NCBI RefSeq assembly: GCF_001514235.1
Contig: NZ_KQ948924.1
Span: forward strand, 62,001-126,000
DNA length: 64,000 nucleotides
Source of the DNA: Streptomyces caeruleatus
GTDB lineage: Bacteria; Actinomycetota; Actinomycetes; Streptomycetales; Streptomycetaceae
Direction: 5' to 3'
The notes under the pieces were generated by a model. It saw only the letters and a program-made list of their open reading frames with translations, was not told where the DNA came from and ran no database searches. Within the stretch, counting starts at the first letter, position 1; the number at the start of each line of letters is the position of its first letter. Shown here piece by piece: positions 1-7,706 of the stretch. A program made the position numbers and the translations under genes.

Positions 1-818
1 TCGTGGCCGGCGATCAGGAAGGTGATGACCTGGTTGCGGATGTTGGCGGTGTCGAGGGTGGTGCCGTCGGCGGGGTGCTCGGCGGTGAGCATCAGGCCGA
101 GGAGGTCCTCGGCGGCGCTCTGGTCGGTGCCGGTGCGGGCGGCGATGACGTCGTCGACGACCTTCGCGAGATAGGCGGAGTCAGTGCGGCAGGCGGCGTC
201 CGCCGCCGAGTAGTCCCGGCCCGGGACCCGGGCGAGCCGGGTCATGCTCCACTCCAGGCAGCGGACCATCGACTCGACGAAGGGGTGCGGCTCGGGCCGC
301 TCGAAGGATCCGAAGTCGTAGCCGAAGCCGGCGAGCCCGATGGTGTCCAGGGTCATCCGGGTCATGTCGTCGGGGACGTTCACCGGCCGTCCGGCGCGGG
401 CGTCGCGGTCCCAGGACTCGACGAGCCGGCGGGCCACCTTCAGCATCACCGGGTGGTAGGTGCGCATCGAGCCGAGCGCGAAGGCGGGCATCAGGATGTC
501 GTGGGCCTTGGCCCAGTTGGGCTCGTCGTTGTACGCGGTGAACAGGCCGTCGGCGGCGAACTCGCGGACGTTCTCCAGGCCGGGCCCGACGTGCTTGGCG
601 AACCGCTGCTCGTCGGCTAGTTCGGCCACCAGGTCCAGGTCGCCCACGAACAGGGTGTCCCGCCCGTGCAGCCGCCGCACGAACACCGGCCCGTGCTCCC
701 GCATCAGCGCCATGGCCTGCTGGATCGGGGTGCCGCCGGGTCCGACGGAGGTGATGTCGACGAGGGGGACGCCGGGGAGGGCGTCCGTGGTCTGCGGGTG
801 CAGCGCGGTGGGGGGCAT
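1..818 (-). CDS. CYP102-type cytochrome P450, N-terminal part (cut by window edge)
   Basis: About 272 residues are visible, from ATG at 818 to the window edge, where the frame runs into the I-helix motif FLIAGHE. The segments [34 protein letters not shown] and PHPFVESMVR follow the P450 BM3 (CYP102) heme domain closely. Family knowledge: CYP102 enzymes are self-sufficient fatty-acid hydroxylases with a C-terminal FMN/FAD reductase; whether a reductase is fused here cannot be seen. The heme cysteine also lies outside the window. The gene is divergent from the PAS-LuxR regulator at 960, with a perfect palindrome between them, which suggests control by that regulator. The ribosome binding site is weak (AAAGGCAG). 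Confidence 0.9.
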   Translation of the reverse strand, partial: MPPTALHPQTTDALPGVPLVDITSVGPGGTPIQQAMALMREHGPVFVRRLHGRDTLFVGDLDLVAELADEQRFAKHVGPGLENVREFAADGLFTAYNDEPNWAKAHDILMPAFALGSMRTYHPVMLKVARRLVESWDRDARAGRPVNVPDDMTRMTLDTIGLAGFGYDFGSFERPEPHPFVESMVRCLEWSMTRLARVPGRDYSAADAACRTDSAYLAKVVDDVIAARTGTDQSAAEDLLGLMLTAEHPADGTTLDTANIRNQVITFLIAGH

Positions 819-890
819 GGCGCGACAACTGCCTTTCGCGGTACGGAGTTCCTGCGATCAAGCGTGATCGACGGGTACCGGCCGCCCGCG

Positions 891-922
891 CCCCGGCACT
901 ACATGATTGTGTAGTGCCGGGG
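891..922. promoter_or_regulatory. Perfect 13-bp inverted repeat in the P450/regulator divergent promoter
   Basis: The arms CCCCGGCACTACA (891-903) and TGTAGTGCCGGGG (910-922) are perfectly complementary around a 6-nt centre. The dyad lies 73 nt from the P450 start and 38 nt from the regulator start. By position it is a candidate operator for the divergent pair. Alternatively it could act as a hairpin in the 5' leader of either transcript. Confidence 0.55.
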
Positions 923-959
923 CGTACGTCGCTCTTGCGCCGAGGGACAGGAGGTGCTC

Positions 960-1592
960 GTGGGCTGGCTGCACCCGGAGGCCGTGGTGTGGCGCAACCG
1001 CGCCCTGATGGTCTTCGACCGGGTCTCGGTGCCGATCGCGGTCTGTGATGTGTACGGCGCCGTGCTGCTGGCCAATCCGGCGATGGCGGCGGAGTGCGGT
1101 ACGCCGCCGGGGCGGCTGCGCGGCCGGGACGTGCTGGAGCTGTTCCGGCCGCAGGAGGCGACCCAGGTGGAGCGGATCGCCGAGGCGTTGCGGCTGCGGC
1201 ACCGCTCGCGGTACCAGGTGTCGGTGCGCTGGCAGGCACCCGACGGCGCGGAGCGGCACGGCGAGCTGACGGCGGACCCGGTGAGCGACACGGTGGAGGA
1301 GACTCCGACGCTGCTGGTGATGCTCCGCGTCCTCGGTGACCGCGAGGCGCCCGAGCGCAGGCCCGCGAAGGTGGCGCCGATCGAGGCCCGCGTCCTGGCC
1401 CTTCTCGCCGGGGGTGCCACGACGGCGCGGGCCGCGCGGGAGACGGGGCTGACGGTGGACGGCGTGAACTACCACCTGCGGCGCCTGTCGGCACGGTGGG
1501 ACGCCGCGAACCGTACGGAGCTGGTGGCCCGGGCCTATGCGAAGGGCGTGCTCGCACCCGGGGTGTGGCCGCCGGAGCCGGCGTCGCCGTAA
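960..1592 (+). CDS. PAS-domain regulator with LuxR-like C-terminal HTH
   Basis: A 210-residue protein with an N-terminal PAS-like sensor (about residues 14-125; VPIAVCDVYGAVLLANPAMA is the typical PAS opening) and a C-terminal LuxR-type helix-turn-helix (about 135-200; ARVLALLAGGATTARAARET then VDGVNYHLRRL). GTG at 960 is chosen over GTG at 954 because ACAGGAGG ends at 954, giving a five-base spacing to 960. It is divergent from the CYP102-type gene and the palindrome at 891-922 lies between them, so it probably controls that P450 and itself. The ligand is unknown. Confidence 0.8.
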   Translation: MGWLHPEAVVWRNRALMVFDRVSVPIAVCDVYGAVLLANPAMAAECGTPPGRLRGRDVLELFRPQEATQVERIAEALRLRHRSRYQVSVRWQAPDGAERHGELTADPVSDTVEETPTLLVMLRVLGDREAPERRPAKVAPIEARVLALLAGGATTARAARETGLTVDGVNYHLRRLSARWDAANRTELVARAYAKGVLAPGVWPPEPASP

Positions 1593-1642
1593 TTCACTGG
1601 CGCACGTCCCTCACTCCTGCGATCCTGCCTGACCTAGCCACG

Positions 1643-1661
1643 AACCTAGAGCCTCTAGGTT
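1643..1661. promoter_or_regulatory. 8-bp dyad upstream of the FBP gene
   Basis: AACCTAGA-GCC-TCTAGGTT is a perfect inverted repeat 30 nt upstream of the FBP start; a further CCTAG half-site occurs at 1633-1637. The right arm contains a possible -10 hexamer (TAGGTT, 1656-1661). It could be an operator overlapping the promoter; a terminator is less likely because the stem is not GC-rich and there is no T-run. Confidence 0.35.
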
Positions 1662-1691
1662 TGCCGGACCGACTCATTCAGGAGCCCACCC

Positions 1692-2186
1692 ATGAGGCCG
1701 CTCACCGACCCGGACATCCGCAACTCCTTCATCAACTGCTCGAAGGGCGAGGCCAAGCGGCTGTCCCTCCCCCGTGACCTCGACGAACGCCCGTGGGACG
1801 ACCTCGACTTCCTGGGCTGGCGGGATCCGGGAGCACCCGATCGCAGCTATCTGGTGACCGAGCGGGAGGGGCGCGCGGTGGGCGTCACCCTGCGCTTCCC
1901 GTCCTCGCAGCGCGGTTTCCTGCACCGCAGCATGTGCTCCCTGTGTCTGACGACCCATCGGGGCGGGGGCGTCTCCCTGATGACCGCGCGCAAGGCGGGC
2001 CCCGCCGGGCGGGAGGGCAATTCCGTCGGCCTGTACATGTGCACCGACCTGGCGTGCTCCCTCTACCTGCGCGGCAAGAAGGTCCCGGACTCCGGAGCCC
2101 GCTTCGAGGAGAGTCTGACGCTGGAGGAGCAGATCGCCCGCGCCACGGGCAATCTGTCCGCCTTCCTCGACAAGCTGTACGTCTGA
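1692..2186 (+). CDS. FBP-domain (EF-G-binding, FusB-like) zinc protein
   Basis: A 164-residue protein of the FBP/FusB-like family. The C-terminal treble-clef zinc finger has its four cysteines in place: C82 and C85 (MCSLC) and C117 and C122 (CTDLAC). Family knowledge: FusB/FBP proteins bind elongation factor G and, in FusB itself, release it from fusidic-acid-stalled ribosomes; in actinomycetes the physiological role is not established. SD CAGGAG precedes ATG 1692. It is a single gene between the PAS-LuxR regulator and a convergent exported esterase-like gene. Confidence 0.8.
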   Translation: MRPLTDPDIRNSFINCSKGEAKRLSLPRDLDERPWDDLDFLGWRDPGAPDRSYLVTEREGRAVGVTLRFPSSQRGFLHRSMCSLCLTTHRGGGVSLMTARKAGPAGREGNSVGLYMCTDLACSLYLRGKKVPDSGARFEESLTLEEQIARATGNLSAFLDKLYV

Positions 2187-2193
2187 CGGGCGC

Positions 2194-3564
2194 CTACCGG
2201 TCCCGCAGCCGCGCCGCCCGCACCTGGTGGAGGTGGATCAGTACGTCGTGGCTGCGGGCGAGCGCGATGTCGTGCGGCCCGTCCGGGTAGGCGGTGCCGA
2301 TACCGCGCGTCGGCCGGGCCCGGCGCAGCCACTCGCGGGCCGGTGCGCCGACGGACCGCAGGTCGAGGACGTAGTCGCGGTGCCGGACCCGGTCCAGGGT
2401 CCGCTCGTTGCCGTCCGGGCCCGCTGGCCCCAGCGTCCAGCGGCGGATCACGTCGTCGTCCAGTCCCGTGGCGTTGAACGAGCCCCGGCCGAAGGTCAGG
2501 CCGACGGAGACATAGCCCGCCCCGAGGCTGTCGCGCAGGAACGCGCCCTGGACCTCGGGGTTCTCGGCGGGGTCCTCCGGGACGTAGCCGACGTGGTTGT
2601 TGTGCGCCGAGAGCAGCACCTTGGTGCCGGTGTGCCGCTGCCACCACACCACGTTGGCCGCCATGGTCGCGTCGCGGTAGCGCATGGCCGCGGCGACCCC
2701 GGCCGGGTCCGCGAGGTCGAAGGCGTACTGCCGGGCGGTCTGGTCGATCACGGTCGCCTGCCGGATCGCCCAGGCGTGCGCCGCGCGGTCGCTGCCGGGA
2801 GCCGTCCGCCGGAGCAGCCGCAGCGCCTCGCCCGTGCGCGCCGCCCGCTCCCTGCGTTCGGCGTACGGCAGCTTCAGGTACTCCTCGATGTACCTGCCGG
2901 TCGGCACGGTGGGCCGCAGGCCGCGGTAGAGCTCGGCGAGCCGGGCGCTCAGCCCGGGGTGGGCGCCGTCGGCGTGGTCCTCGACCGCGTCGTACAGTTC
3001 GGGGCCGCTCCAGGCGATGTCGTCGCCCAGGAAGCGGACGGGGTCGTCGGGGTGGCGGAGGTTGTACGCGCGCATCCACTCGACGAGCCGCAGATAGTCC
3101 GTGTTGTTCCACCACAGGAAGTCCCGCTGGAACTCCTCGCGCATGATGCGCCGGGGGTCGCCCTTGCCGTGGAGCACATAGGCGTCCAGGCGCAGACCGG
3201 TGCTCCAGGGGGCCTCCAGGGCGAAGGTGCGGAAGCCCTTCTGGGCGACGAGATGCCAAAAGACGCGGGCCTTGAGCGCGAAGAACTCGTGCGAGCTGTG
3301 CGTGGCCTCCCCCAGGCCGACGACCCGCGCGCCGCCGACCATCCGGTCCACAGGACGCAGATCTGCGGTGTCGCCGCCCGGTTCGACGGTTCGCAGCGGG
3401 TGGGCGGCACGGTCGAGCGCCTCGACGACCGTGCGGGCGGGCGGTGCCGCCGTGGCCGGGATGCCGGTCGCCAGGGCGGCGAGGATGATGAACAGGGTCA
3501 GCACTGATCCGGTGAGATGCCGATTCATGATCCAAGGCTTGCGTCCCGGGCGGACGGGGGCCAT
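2194..3564 (-). CDS. Erythromycin-esterase-family protein, exported
   Basis: A 456-residue protein with a signal peptide (hydrophobic stretch LTGSVLTLFIILAALATGI, cleavage near ATAAPP) followed by an erythromycin-esterase/ChaN-type domain with the family motif GLGEATHSSHEFF (about 83-95), which holds the conserved Glu and His. Family knowledge: EreA/EreB hydrolyse macrolide lactones, but most chromosomal relatives have no proven substrate. Start 3564 is preceded by GGAGG at 8-nt spacing; ATG 3528 would give a shorter n-region but has no SD. It ends 7 nt from the convergent FBP gene. Its secretion argues against simple self-resistance to a cytoplasmic macrolide. Confidence 0.8.
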   Translation of the reverse strand: MAPVRPGRKPWIMNRHLTGSVLTLFIILAALATGIPATAAPPARTVVEALDRAAHPLRTVEPGGDTADLRPVDRMVGGARVVGLGEATHSSHEFFALKARVFWHLVAQKGFRTFALEAPWSTGLRLDAYVLHGKGDPRRIMREEFQRDFLWWNNTDYLRLVEWMRAYNLRHPDDPVRFLGDDIAWSGPELYDAVEDHADGAHPGLSARLAELYRGLRPTVPTGRYIEEYLKLPYAERRERAARTGEALRLLRRTAPGSDRAAHAWAIRQATVIDQTARQYAFDLADPAGVAAAMRYRDATMAANVVWWQRHTGTKVLLSAHNNHVGYVPEDPAENPEVQGAFLRDSLGAGYVSVGLTFGRGSFNATGLDDDVIRRWTLGPAGPDGNERTLDRVRHRDYVLDLRSVGAPAREWLRRARPTRGIGTAYPDGPHDIALARSHDVLIHLHQVRAARLRDR

Positions 3565-3727
3565 CCGGTGGTCCTCCGTCCCCGGGTGCGGACAACCACG
3601 GGGTGGGGGCGGGGGTTTTCCTCAGCCCCGGACCCGGCCGGGCGCCCGGTCCGGCGGCGCGCGGGTGTCGACGATCACCAGCCCGGCCCCTTGCCGTACC
3701 ACGGCCGCTGCGATCACTCTGGGGGTC

Positions 3728-3752
3728 CTTGCGGACCGTCACGTTCCGCAAG
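3728..3752. promoter_or_regulatory. 8-bp inverted repeat upstream of the FUSC gene
   Basis: CTTGCGGA (3728-3735) and TCCGCAAG (3745-3752) are perfect arms around 9 nt, 44 nt upstream of the FUSC start and inside the 231-nt divergent gap with the esterase-like gene. It is a candidate operator. No regulator is adjacent. Confidence 0.35.
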
Positions 3753-3795
3753 CGGGGTGGGAAGCATCTGTGGATGGAAGGGGAGCAGCCCGAGG

Positions 3796-5046
3796 ATGCC
3801 AGAGGCACGTGAGGGAACGCCGGTCCGGGAGCGGCTGGCGAAGCTGCGCCGGGATCCCGTGGTGGTCCAGACGCTGCGTTCGGCGGCGGCGGCGACGATC
3901 GCCTACGTCATCGCGCTGCGCCTGAGCCCCGAGGCCGCCCCGCTGACCTCTCCCCTGACCGCGCTGCTGGTCGTCCAGGTCACCTTCTACGCCACGCTCA
4001 CCAACGGCATCCGCCGCGTGAACTCCGTGGTGGCCGGCGTCCTGGTGGCCATCGCCTTCAGCCTCCTGGTCGGCCTGACCTGGTGGAGCCTCGCCCTGCT
4101 GATCGTGGCCTCGCTGGCGGTCGGCCATCTGGTGCGGGTGAACGAGTACGTGCCCGAAGTGGCGATCAGCGCCATGCTGGTCCTCGGGGTGACGACCGTC
4201 GGGGACACCGCCTGGGCGCGGGTCGTGGAGACGCTGATCGGCGCGGTGGTCGGGCTCGGCTTCAATCTGCTGCTCGCGCCGCCGGTGTGGGTGGAGGAGG
4301 CCGGTGAGTCGCTGGAGGGACTGGCCCGCCGGGTGCGGCAGTTGATGCTGCGCATCGGCGAGGAGGCCGCCGGTCACACCCCGTTCGAGCAGGCCGCGGC
4401 CCGGCTGCACGAGGCGCGCCGGCTGGACCACGACATCGTCGAGGTGGACGCGGCGCTCCGGCAGGCCGAGGACAGTCTCCGGCTCAATCCGCGCGTGCGC
4501 GACAGCCTGCTGCACCGCGTGGTGCTGCGCACCGGGCTGGACACGCTGGAGATCTGCACGGTCGTCCTGCGGGTGCTCGCGCGCACCCTGACCGACCTCG
4601 CGAAGGAACGTGAGCCCGAGCCGCTGTTCGCGAAGGAGACGGGCGCGGTCCTGGAGCAGTTGCTGTCCGAGATCGCCGACGCGGTGGTCAGCTTCTCGGT
4701 GCTGGTCACCACGCACGTCAGCAGCAACGCCGACGCGGCGGAGTCCCGGCTCGCCGCCGAGTTGCGCACGGCGGGGGGCACCCGCGACAAGCTCGCCCTG
4801 CTGCTGCGGGAGGAGGCCGAGCGTGAGGAGGGGCACTGGCAGCTGCTGGGCGCCGTGCTCACGGAGGTCAACCGCATCCTCGACGAGATGGACACCGAGC
4901 ACCGCTCACGCCGGCTGCTGGAGGAACTGGACCGCGTCTCGCAGGAGCAGCGGTCCCGGATGCCGCGCCTGACCCGGCTGCGCGAGCGCATGGGCGTTCA
5001 GGAGCAGTTGTGGAACCGTACGGGGATCGGCGGACGTTCTTCGTGA
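3796..5046 (+). CDS. FUSC-family integral membrane protein (putative aromatic-acid exporter)
   Basis: A 416-residue protein. Residues about 20-165 hold a cluster of membrane helices (for example VNSVVAGVLVAIAFSLLVGL, WWSLALLIVASLAVGHLV and a helix ending FNLLLAPPVW) typical of the FUSC/ArAE half-repeat. Residues 170-416 are charged, helical and probably cytoplasmic, with coiled-coil character near the end (LLEELDRVSQEQRSRM). Family knowledge: FUSC proteins are linked to efflux of aromatic acids, but the actinobacterial members are uncharacterised. ATG 3796 follows AAGGGGAG. The MITE-like repeat lies directly downstream. Confidence 0.75.
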   Translation: MPEAREGTPVRERLAKLRRDPVVVQTLRSAAAATIAYVIALRLSPEAAPLTSPLTALLVVQVTFYATLTNGIRRVNSVVAGVLVAIAFSLLVGLTWWSLALLIVASLAVGHLVRVNEYVPEVAISAMLVLGVTTVGDTAWARVVETLIGAVVGLGFNLLLAPPVWVEEAGESLEGLARRVRQLMLRIGEEAAGHTPFEQAAARLHEARRLDHDIVEVDAALRQAEDSLRLNPRVRDSLLHRVVLRTGLDTLEICTVVLRVLARTLTDLAKEREPEPLFAKETGAVLEQLLSEIADAVVSFSVLVTTHVSSNADAAESRLAAELRTAGGTRDKLALLLREEAEREEGHWQLLGAVLTEVNRILDEMDTEHRSRRLLEELDRVSQEQRSRMPRLTRLRERMGVQEQLWNRTGIGGRSS

Positions 5047-5080
5047 GGGAGCGCCGGGACGGGGCCGGCGCCGGGAGCTA

Positions 5081-5254
5081 GGCCCTGTCGTCAAATTCCC
5101 GTCGTCCGCCCGAAGGGCGGGCCCGGCGGCGTCTGGTGCGTGCGATCGTAAGGCGCCGGAGCGCCCGCGTGGCGGAGCCACGTGGGCGGTTCGGCAACGC
5201 GGCGAGCGTGCGTGCCAGACGCCGCCGGGCAGGCGGGAATTTGACGACAGGGCC
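5081..5254. repeat. MITE-like element with 21-bp perfect terminal inverted repeats
   Basis: The ends at 5081-5101 (GGCCCTGTCGTCAAATTCC...) and 5234-5254 are perfect 21-bp inverted repeats. Nested inside are a second perfect 16-bp repeat (5121-5136 with 5215-5230, GCCCGGCGGCGTCTGG) and a third, nearly perfect pair around GCCACGTGGGCG (about 5162-5187). There is no ORF inside. Flanks are CTA on the left and TTA on the right, compatible with TA target duplication as in IS5- or IS630-type MITEs. It fills the 223-nt gap between the FUSC gene and the next gene, whose SD begins just outside the right end. Confidence 0.8.
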
Positions 5255-5269
5255 TTAGGGAGCGGGACG

Positions 5270-6328
5270 ATGGGCGAGTCCACCGTGCGGATCGACGGAA
5301 ACACACTGCGGCTGCCGGGCGGTGTGGCGGTGCGGTTCATCCGCACGCTGCGGCTGCCGGAGAAGGGCACGCATCCGCTGCCGCCGGGGCTGGGCGAGTT
5401 CCCGGTCCGAAGGGTGGCGGACTACGCGGACACGGTTCCCGAGGCGTGGCGGGCGCGCGGCGGGGTGATGCTGCCCGTCTACCTGCGCGAGGCGATGTGG
5501 CTGAGCTTCGGGGGCACGACCGAGCCGGCCGCCTTGCAGGTAGGCGTGGGCAAGGTGTGCGCGGTGTCGGGAAAGCCCTGGAGCGACCGGCTCGCCCGTA
5601 AACCGCAGAACTACGTCGTGCTGCCCCGACAGCCCTGGCTGGACGGCATCAACTCCGGCAAGGGCACCGTCCGCCAGTTCGTCGCCGTCCCGCTCGGTCT
5701 GGGCGCGACCGTCGAGGGTCAGGTCACCGGCGAGGAGGTCTGGGGCGGCGTACAGCTGCAGTCCTTCGCACTGCGGGAGCCGCTGCTGGAGCGGTGGCGC
5801 GAGGAGGAGCGGCGCCGGGCGGAGCAGGCGCGGGCCATGCCGCAGTACGGCGGCTACGGCGCCGCCATGCCCATGGCCGCGCCGCCCGCACCGGGCGCGG
5901 TCCCGGCGCCCGCCGCAGCTCCGGCGCGCGGGATGCGCCGGGCGGCCGCGGCGATGGGCCTGGGCGTGGGCGGCTCGATGCGCCAGGAGGTCTACGAGGA
6001 CGACCGGCCGCTGTCGGACTGGGCCGACGCCCCCGCCGGACGGGTCTTCGTCCATCTGGTGATGCCCCCGGAGTGGCGCCGTATCACCGGTGAGGCTCCC
6101 CCGCCGTCGCCGGTGGACCGTGCCGCGTACACCAGGGCGGGGCTGCCCTGGTTCGACTACTACGACCAGGACGCCGAGGATCTCGCCCCGACGGACACGC
6201 TGGAGGCGGTGAAGCCGGTCGGTGACTGGCTCGGCGACGACCACGAGCCGTGGCAGGCGCCGACGCCGGGCCAGGTGAAGCACCTGAAGGACGCGCCGGG
6301 CAAGCCGGTGCAGGACGGGGACTGGTAG
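5270..6328 (+). CDS. Conserved hypothetical protein with Pro/Ala-rich linker
   Basis: A 352-residue soluble protein that I do not assign to a family. Residues 1-180 look like a compact beta-rich domain (VRIDGNTLRLPGGVAVRFIR; VGVGKVCAVSGKPWSDRLA; FVAVPLGLGATVEGQVTGEE), residues about 185-235 are a low-complexity Ala/Pro/Met linker, and residues 240-352 form an acidic C-terminal segment with DDRPLSDWADAPAGRVFVHL and GLPWFDYYDQD. There is no signal peptide or membrane helix. GGGAG at 5258-5262 supports ATG 5270. It stands alone behind the MITE. Confidence 0.6.
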   Translation: MGESTVRIDGNTLRLPGGVAVRFIRTLRLPEKGTHPLPPGLGEFPVRRVADYADTVPEAWRARGGVMLPVYLREAMWLSFGGTTEPAALQVGVGKVCAVSGKPWSDRLARKPQNYVVLPRQPWLDGINSGKGTVRQFVAVPLGLGATVEGQVTGEEVWGGVQLQSFALREPLLERWREEERRRAEQARAMPQYGGYGAAMPMAAPPAPGAVPAPAAAPARGMRRAAAAMGLGVGGSMRQEVYEDDRPLSDWADAPAGRVFVHLVMPPEWRRITGEAPPPSPVDRAAYTRAGLPWFDYYDQDAEDLAPTDTLEAVKPVGDWLGDDHEPWQAPTPGQVKHLKDAPGKPVQDGDW

Positions 6329-6385
6329 GAGGCACGCGGAGCTCGTGTCGCGGCATGAGCCCATGTTGAGCGCCACCCCTTCGCA

Positions 6386-6410
6386 TTGCACTGTGCGCAA
6401 CGCGCGTTGC
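6386..6410. promoter_or_regulatory. Two overlapping dyads upstream of the lactonase gene
   Basis: TTGCACTGTGCGCAA (6386-6400, symmetric TTGC.C...G.GCAA) overlaps GCAACGCGCGTTGC (6397-6410, a perfect 14-bp palindrome), about 76 nt upstream of the lactonase start. Overlapping dyads of this sort usually mark a repressor or activator site; no regulator is adjacent. Confidence 0.35.
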
Positions 6411-6485
6411 TCTTCTTGCGCTCGACGGGTGATCCACGCCAAGGTTGCTGTCGCGACCACGACGACCGAGACCTGAGGTGTGGAC

Positions 6486-7706
6486 ATGGGCAGTGGTGGG
6501 CTGAGCAGGCGCCGTTTCGTCGGCACCCTCGCGGGATCGGCCGCGGGCGTGACCCTCCCCGCGGCCACGGGATGCGACGACGCGCCCGCCCCTGAGGCCA
6601 CGGCCGACACGGCGGCTCCCGAGGCGACCACGCCCGGGACCCGTCCGAGCGCGCAGTCCGAGAGCCGTGCCCCGTCCGGCCCACGCCCGCTCTACCTCGG
6701 CACGTACACCTCCGTGGAGGGCGGCGGCAAGGGCATCGGGCTCGCCGCGTACGACCCGGACACGGGTCGTGTCACCGGCACCGGCACGATCACGGACGTC
6801 GCCGACCCGTCGTATCTGGCACTGCACCCGGACGGCCGGACGCTGTACGCGGTCGACGAGCGCGAGGACGGCGCCGTGACCGCCGTGCGCCTCGCCGACC
6901 GCAAGGTCCTGGGCAGCCGGAGCACCGGCGGGGCGGCGCCCTGCCATCTGTCGGTGCATCCGGGCGGACGCTGGCTGCTGAGCGCCAACTACGGCACGGG
7001 CAGCGTGGCCGTGCACCCGATCGACGCCTCGGGCGCGCTCGGCGAGCGCACCGACCTGGTCACGCACTCCAGCCCGGCGCCCGGCCCCGGCCAGGACGGC
7101 CCGCACGCCCACCAGATCGTCACCAGCCCCGACGGCGGCCACGTCCTCGCCGTCGACCTGGGCACGGACACGGTGTACACCTATCGCCTCGACCAGAAGG
7201 CCGGCACGCTCACCGAGGTCACGCGGGCGCGGACGAAGCCGGGCGCCGGCCCGCGCCATCTCACCTTCCACCCGGGCGGCCGGTACGCGTATCTGGCCAA
7301 CGAGGTCGACAACACCGTCGCGGTCTGCGCGTACGACCCGGGCAGCGGCCGGGTGACCATCGGCGAGGAGCAGGAGACGGGCACGGGTTCCGGCACCAGC
7401 TATCCGGCGCAGATCGTGGTGACGCCGAACGGCCGTTTCGCCTATCTCGCCAACCGCGGCCACAACAGCCTCGCGCGCTACGCGGTGGAGGCGAAGGGCG
7501 CCCGGCTCAGGCTGCTCGACACGGTGCCGGTGTCCGGGGACTTCCCGCGGCAGATCGCCCTCTCGCCGGACGGCACGCTGCTGTTCGCGGCGAACCAGCG
7601 CTCAAGCACCGTGAGTGTCTTCCTCCTCGACGACAAGAGCGGTGAACTGCGGCTCGCGGGCGAGCCTTTCGCGTCACCCGTCGCCGTCTGTGCGCTGCCG
7701 CTGTAG
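6486..7706 (+). CDS. Exported lactonase-fold (7-bladed beta-propeller) protein
   Basis: A 406-residue protein. The N-terminus carries a Tat motif (SRRRFVG), a hydrophobic stretch and then GC, so it may be a Tat-exported lipoprotein; the lipobox (AATGC) is imperfect. After a low-complexity linker, residues about 65-400 form the lactonase (6-phosphogluconolactonase, YbhE/Pgl) propeller, with repeats such as PSYLALHPDGRTLYAVDE, PCHLSVHPGGRWLLSANYGT and PRHLTFHPGGRYAYLANE. Because it is exported, a role on an extracytoplasmic lactone is more likely than in the pentose phosphate pathway. ATG 6486 is preferred to GTG 6480 because GAGGTG ends at 6480. It overlaps the convergent DUF2470 gene by 33 nt. 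Confidence 0.8.
   Translation: MGSGGLSRRRFVGTLAGSAAGVTLPAATGCDDAPAPEATADTAAPEATTPGTRPSAQSESRAPSGPRPLYLGTYTSVEGGGKGIGLAAYDPDTGRVTGTGTITDVADPSYLALHPDGRTLYAVDEREDGAVTAVRLADRKVLGSRSTGGAAPCHLSVHPGGRWLLSANYGTGSVAVHPIDASGALGERTDLVTHSSPAPGPGQDGPHAHQIVTSPDGGHVLAVDLGTDTVYTYRLDQKAGTLTEVTRARTKPGAGPRHLTFHPGGRYAYLANEVDNTVAVCAYDPGSGRVTIGEEQETGTGSGTSYPAQIVVTPNGRFAYLANRGHNSLARYAVEAKGARLRLLDTVPVSGDFPRQIALSPDGTLLFAANQRSSTVSVFLLDDKSGELRLAGEPFASPVAVCALPL

Noticed and set aside
2194..3564. Macrolide-resistance gene call
   Set aside because: The protein has a signal peptide and no macrolide gene cluster or other resistance gene is nearby; family membership alone does not show macrolide hydrolysis.
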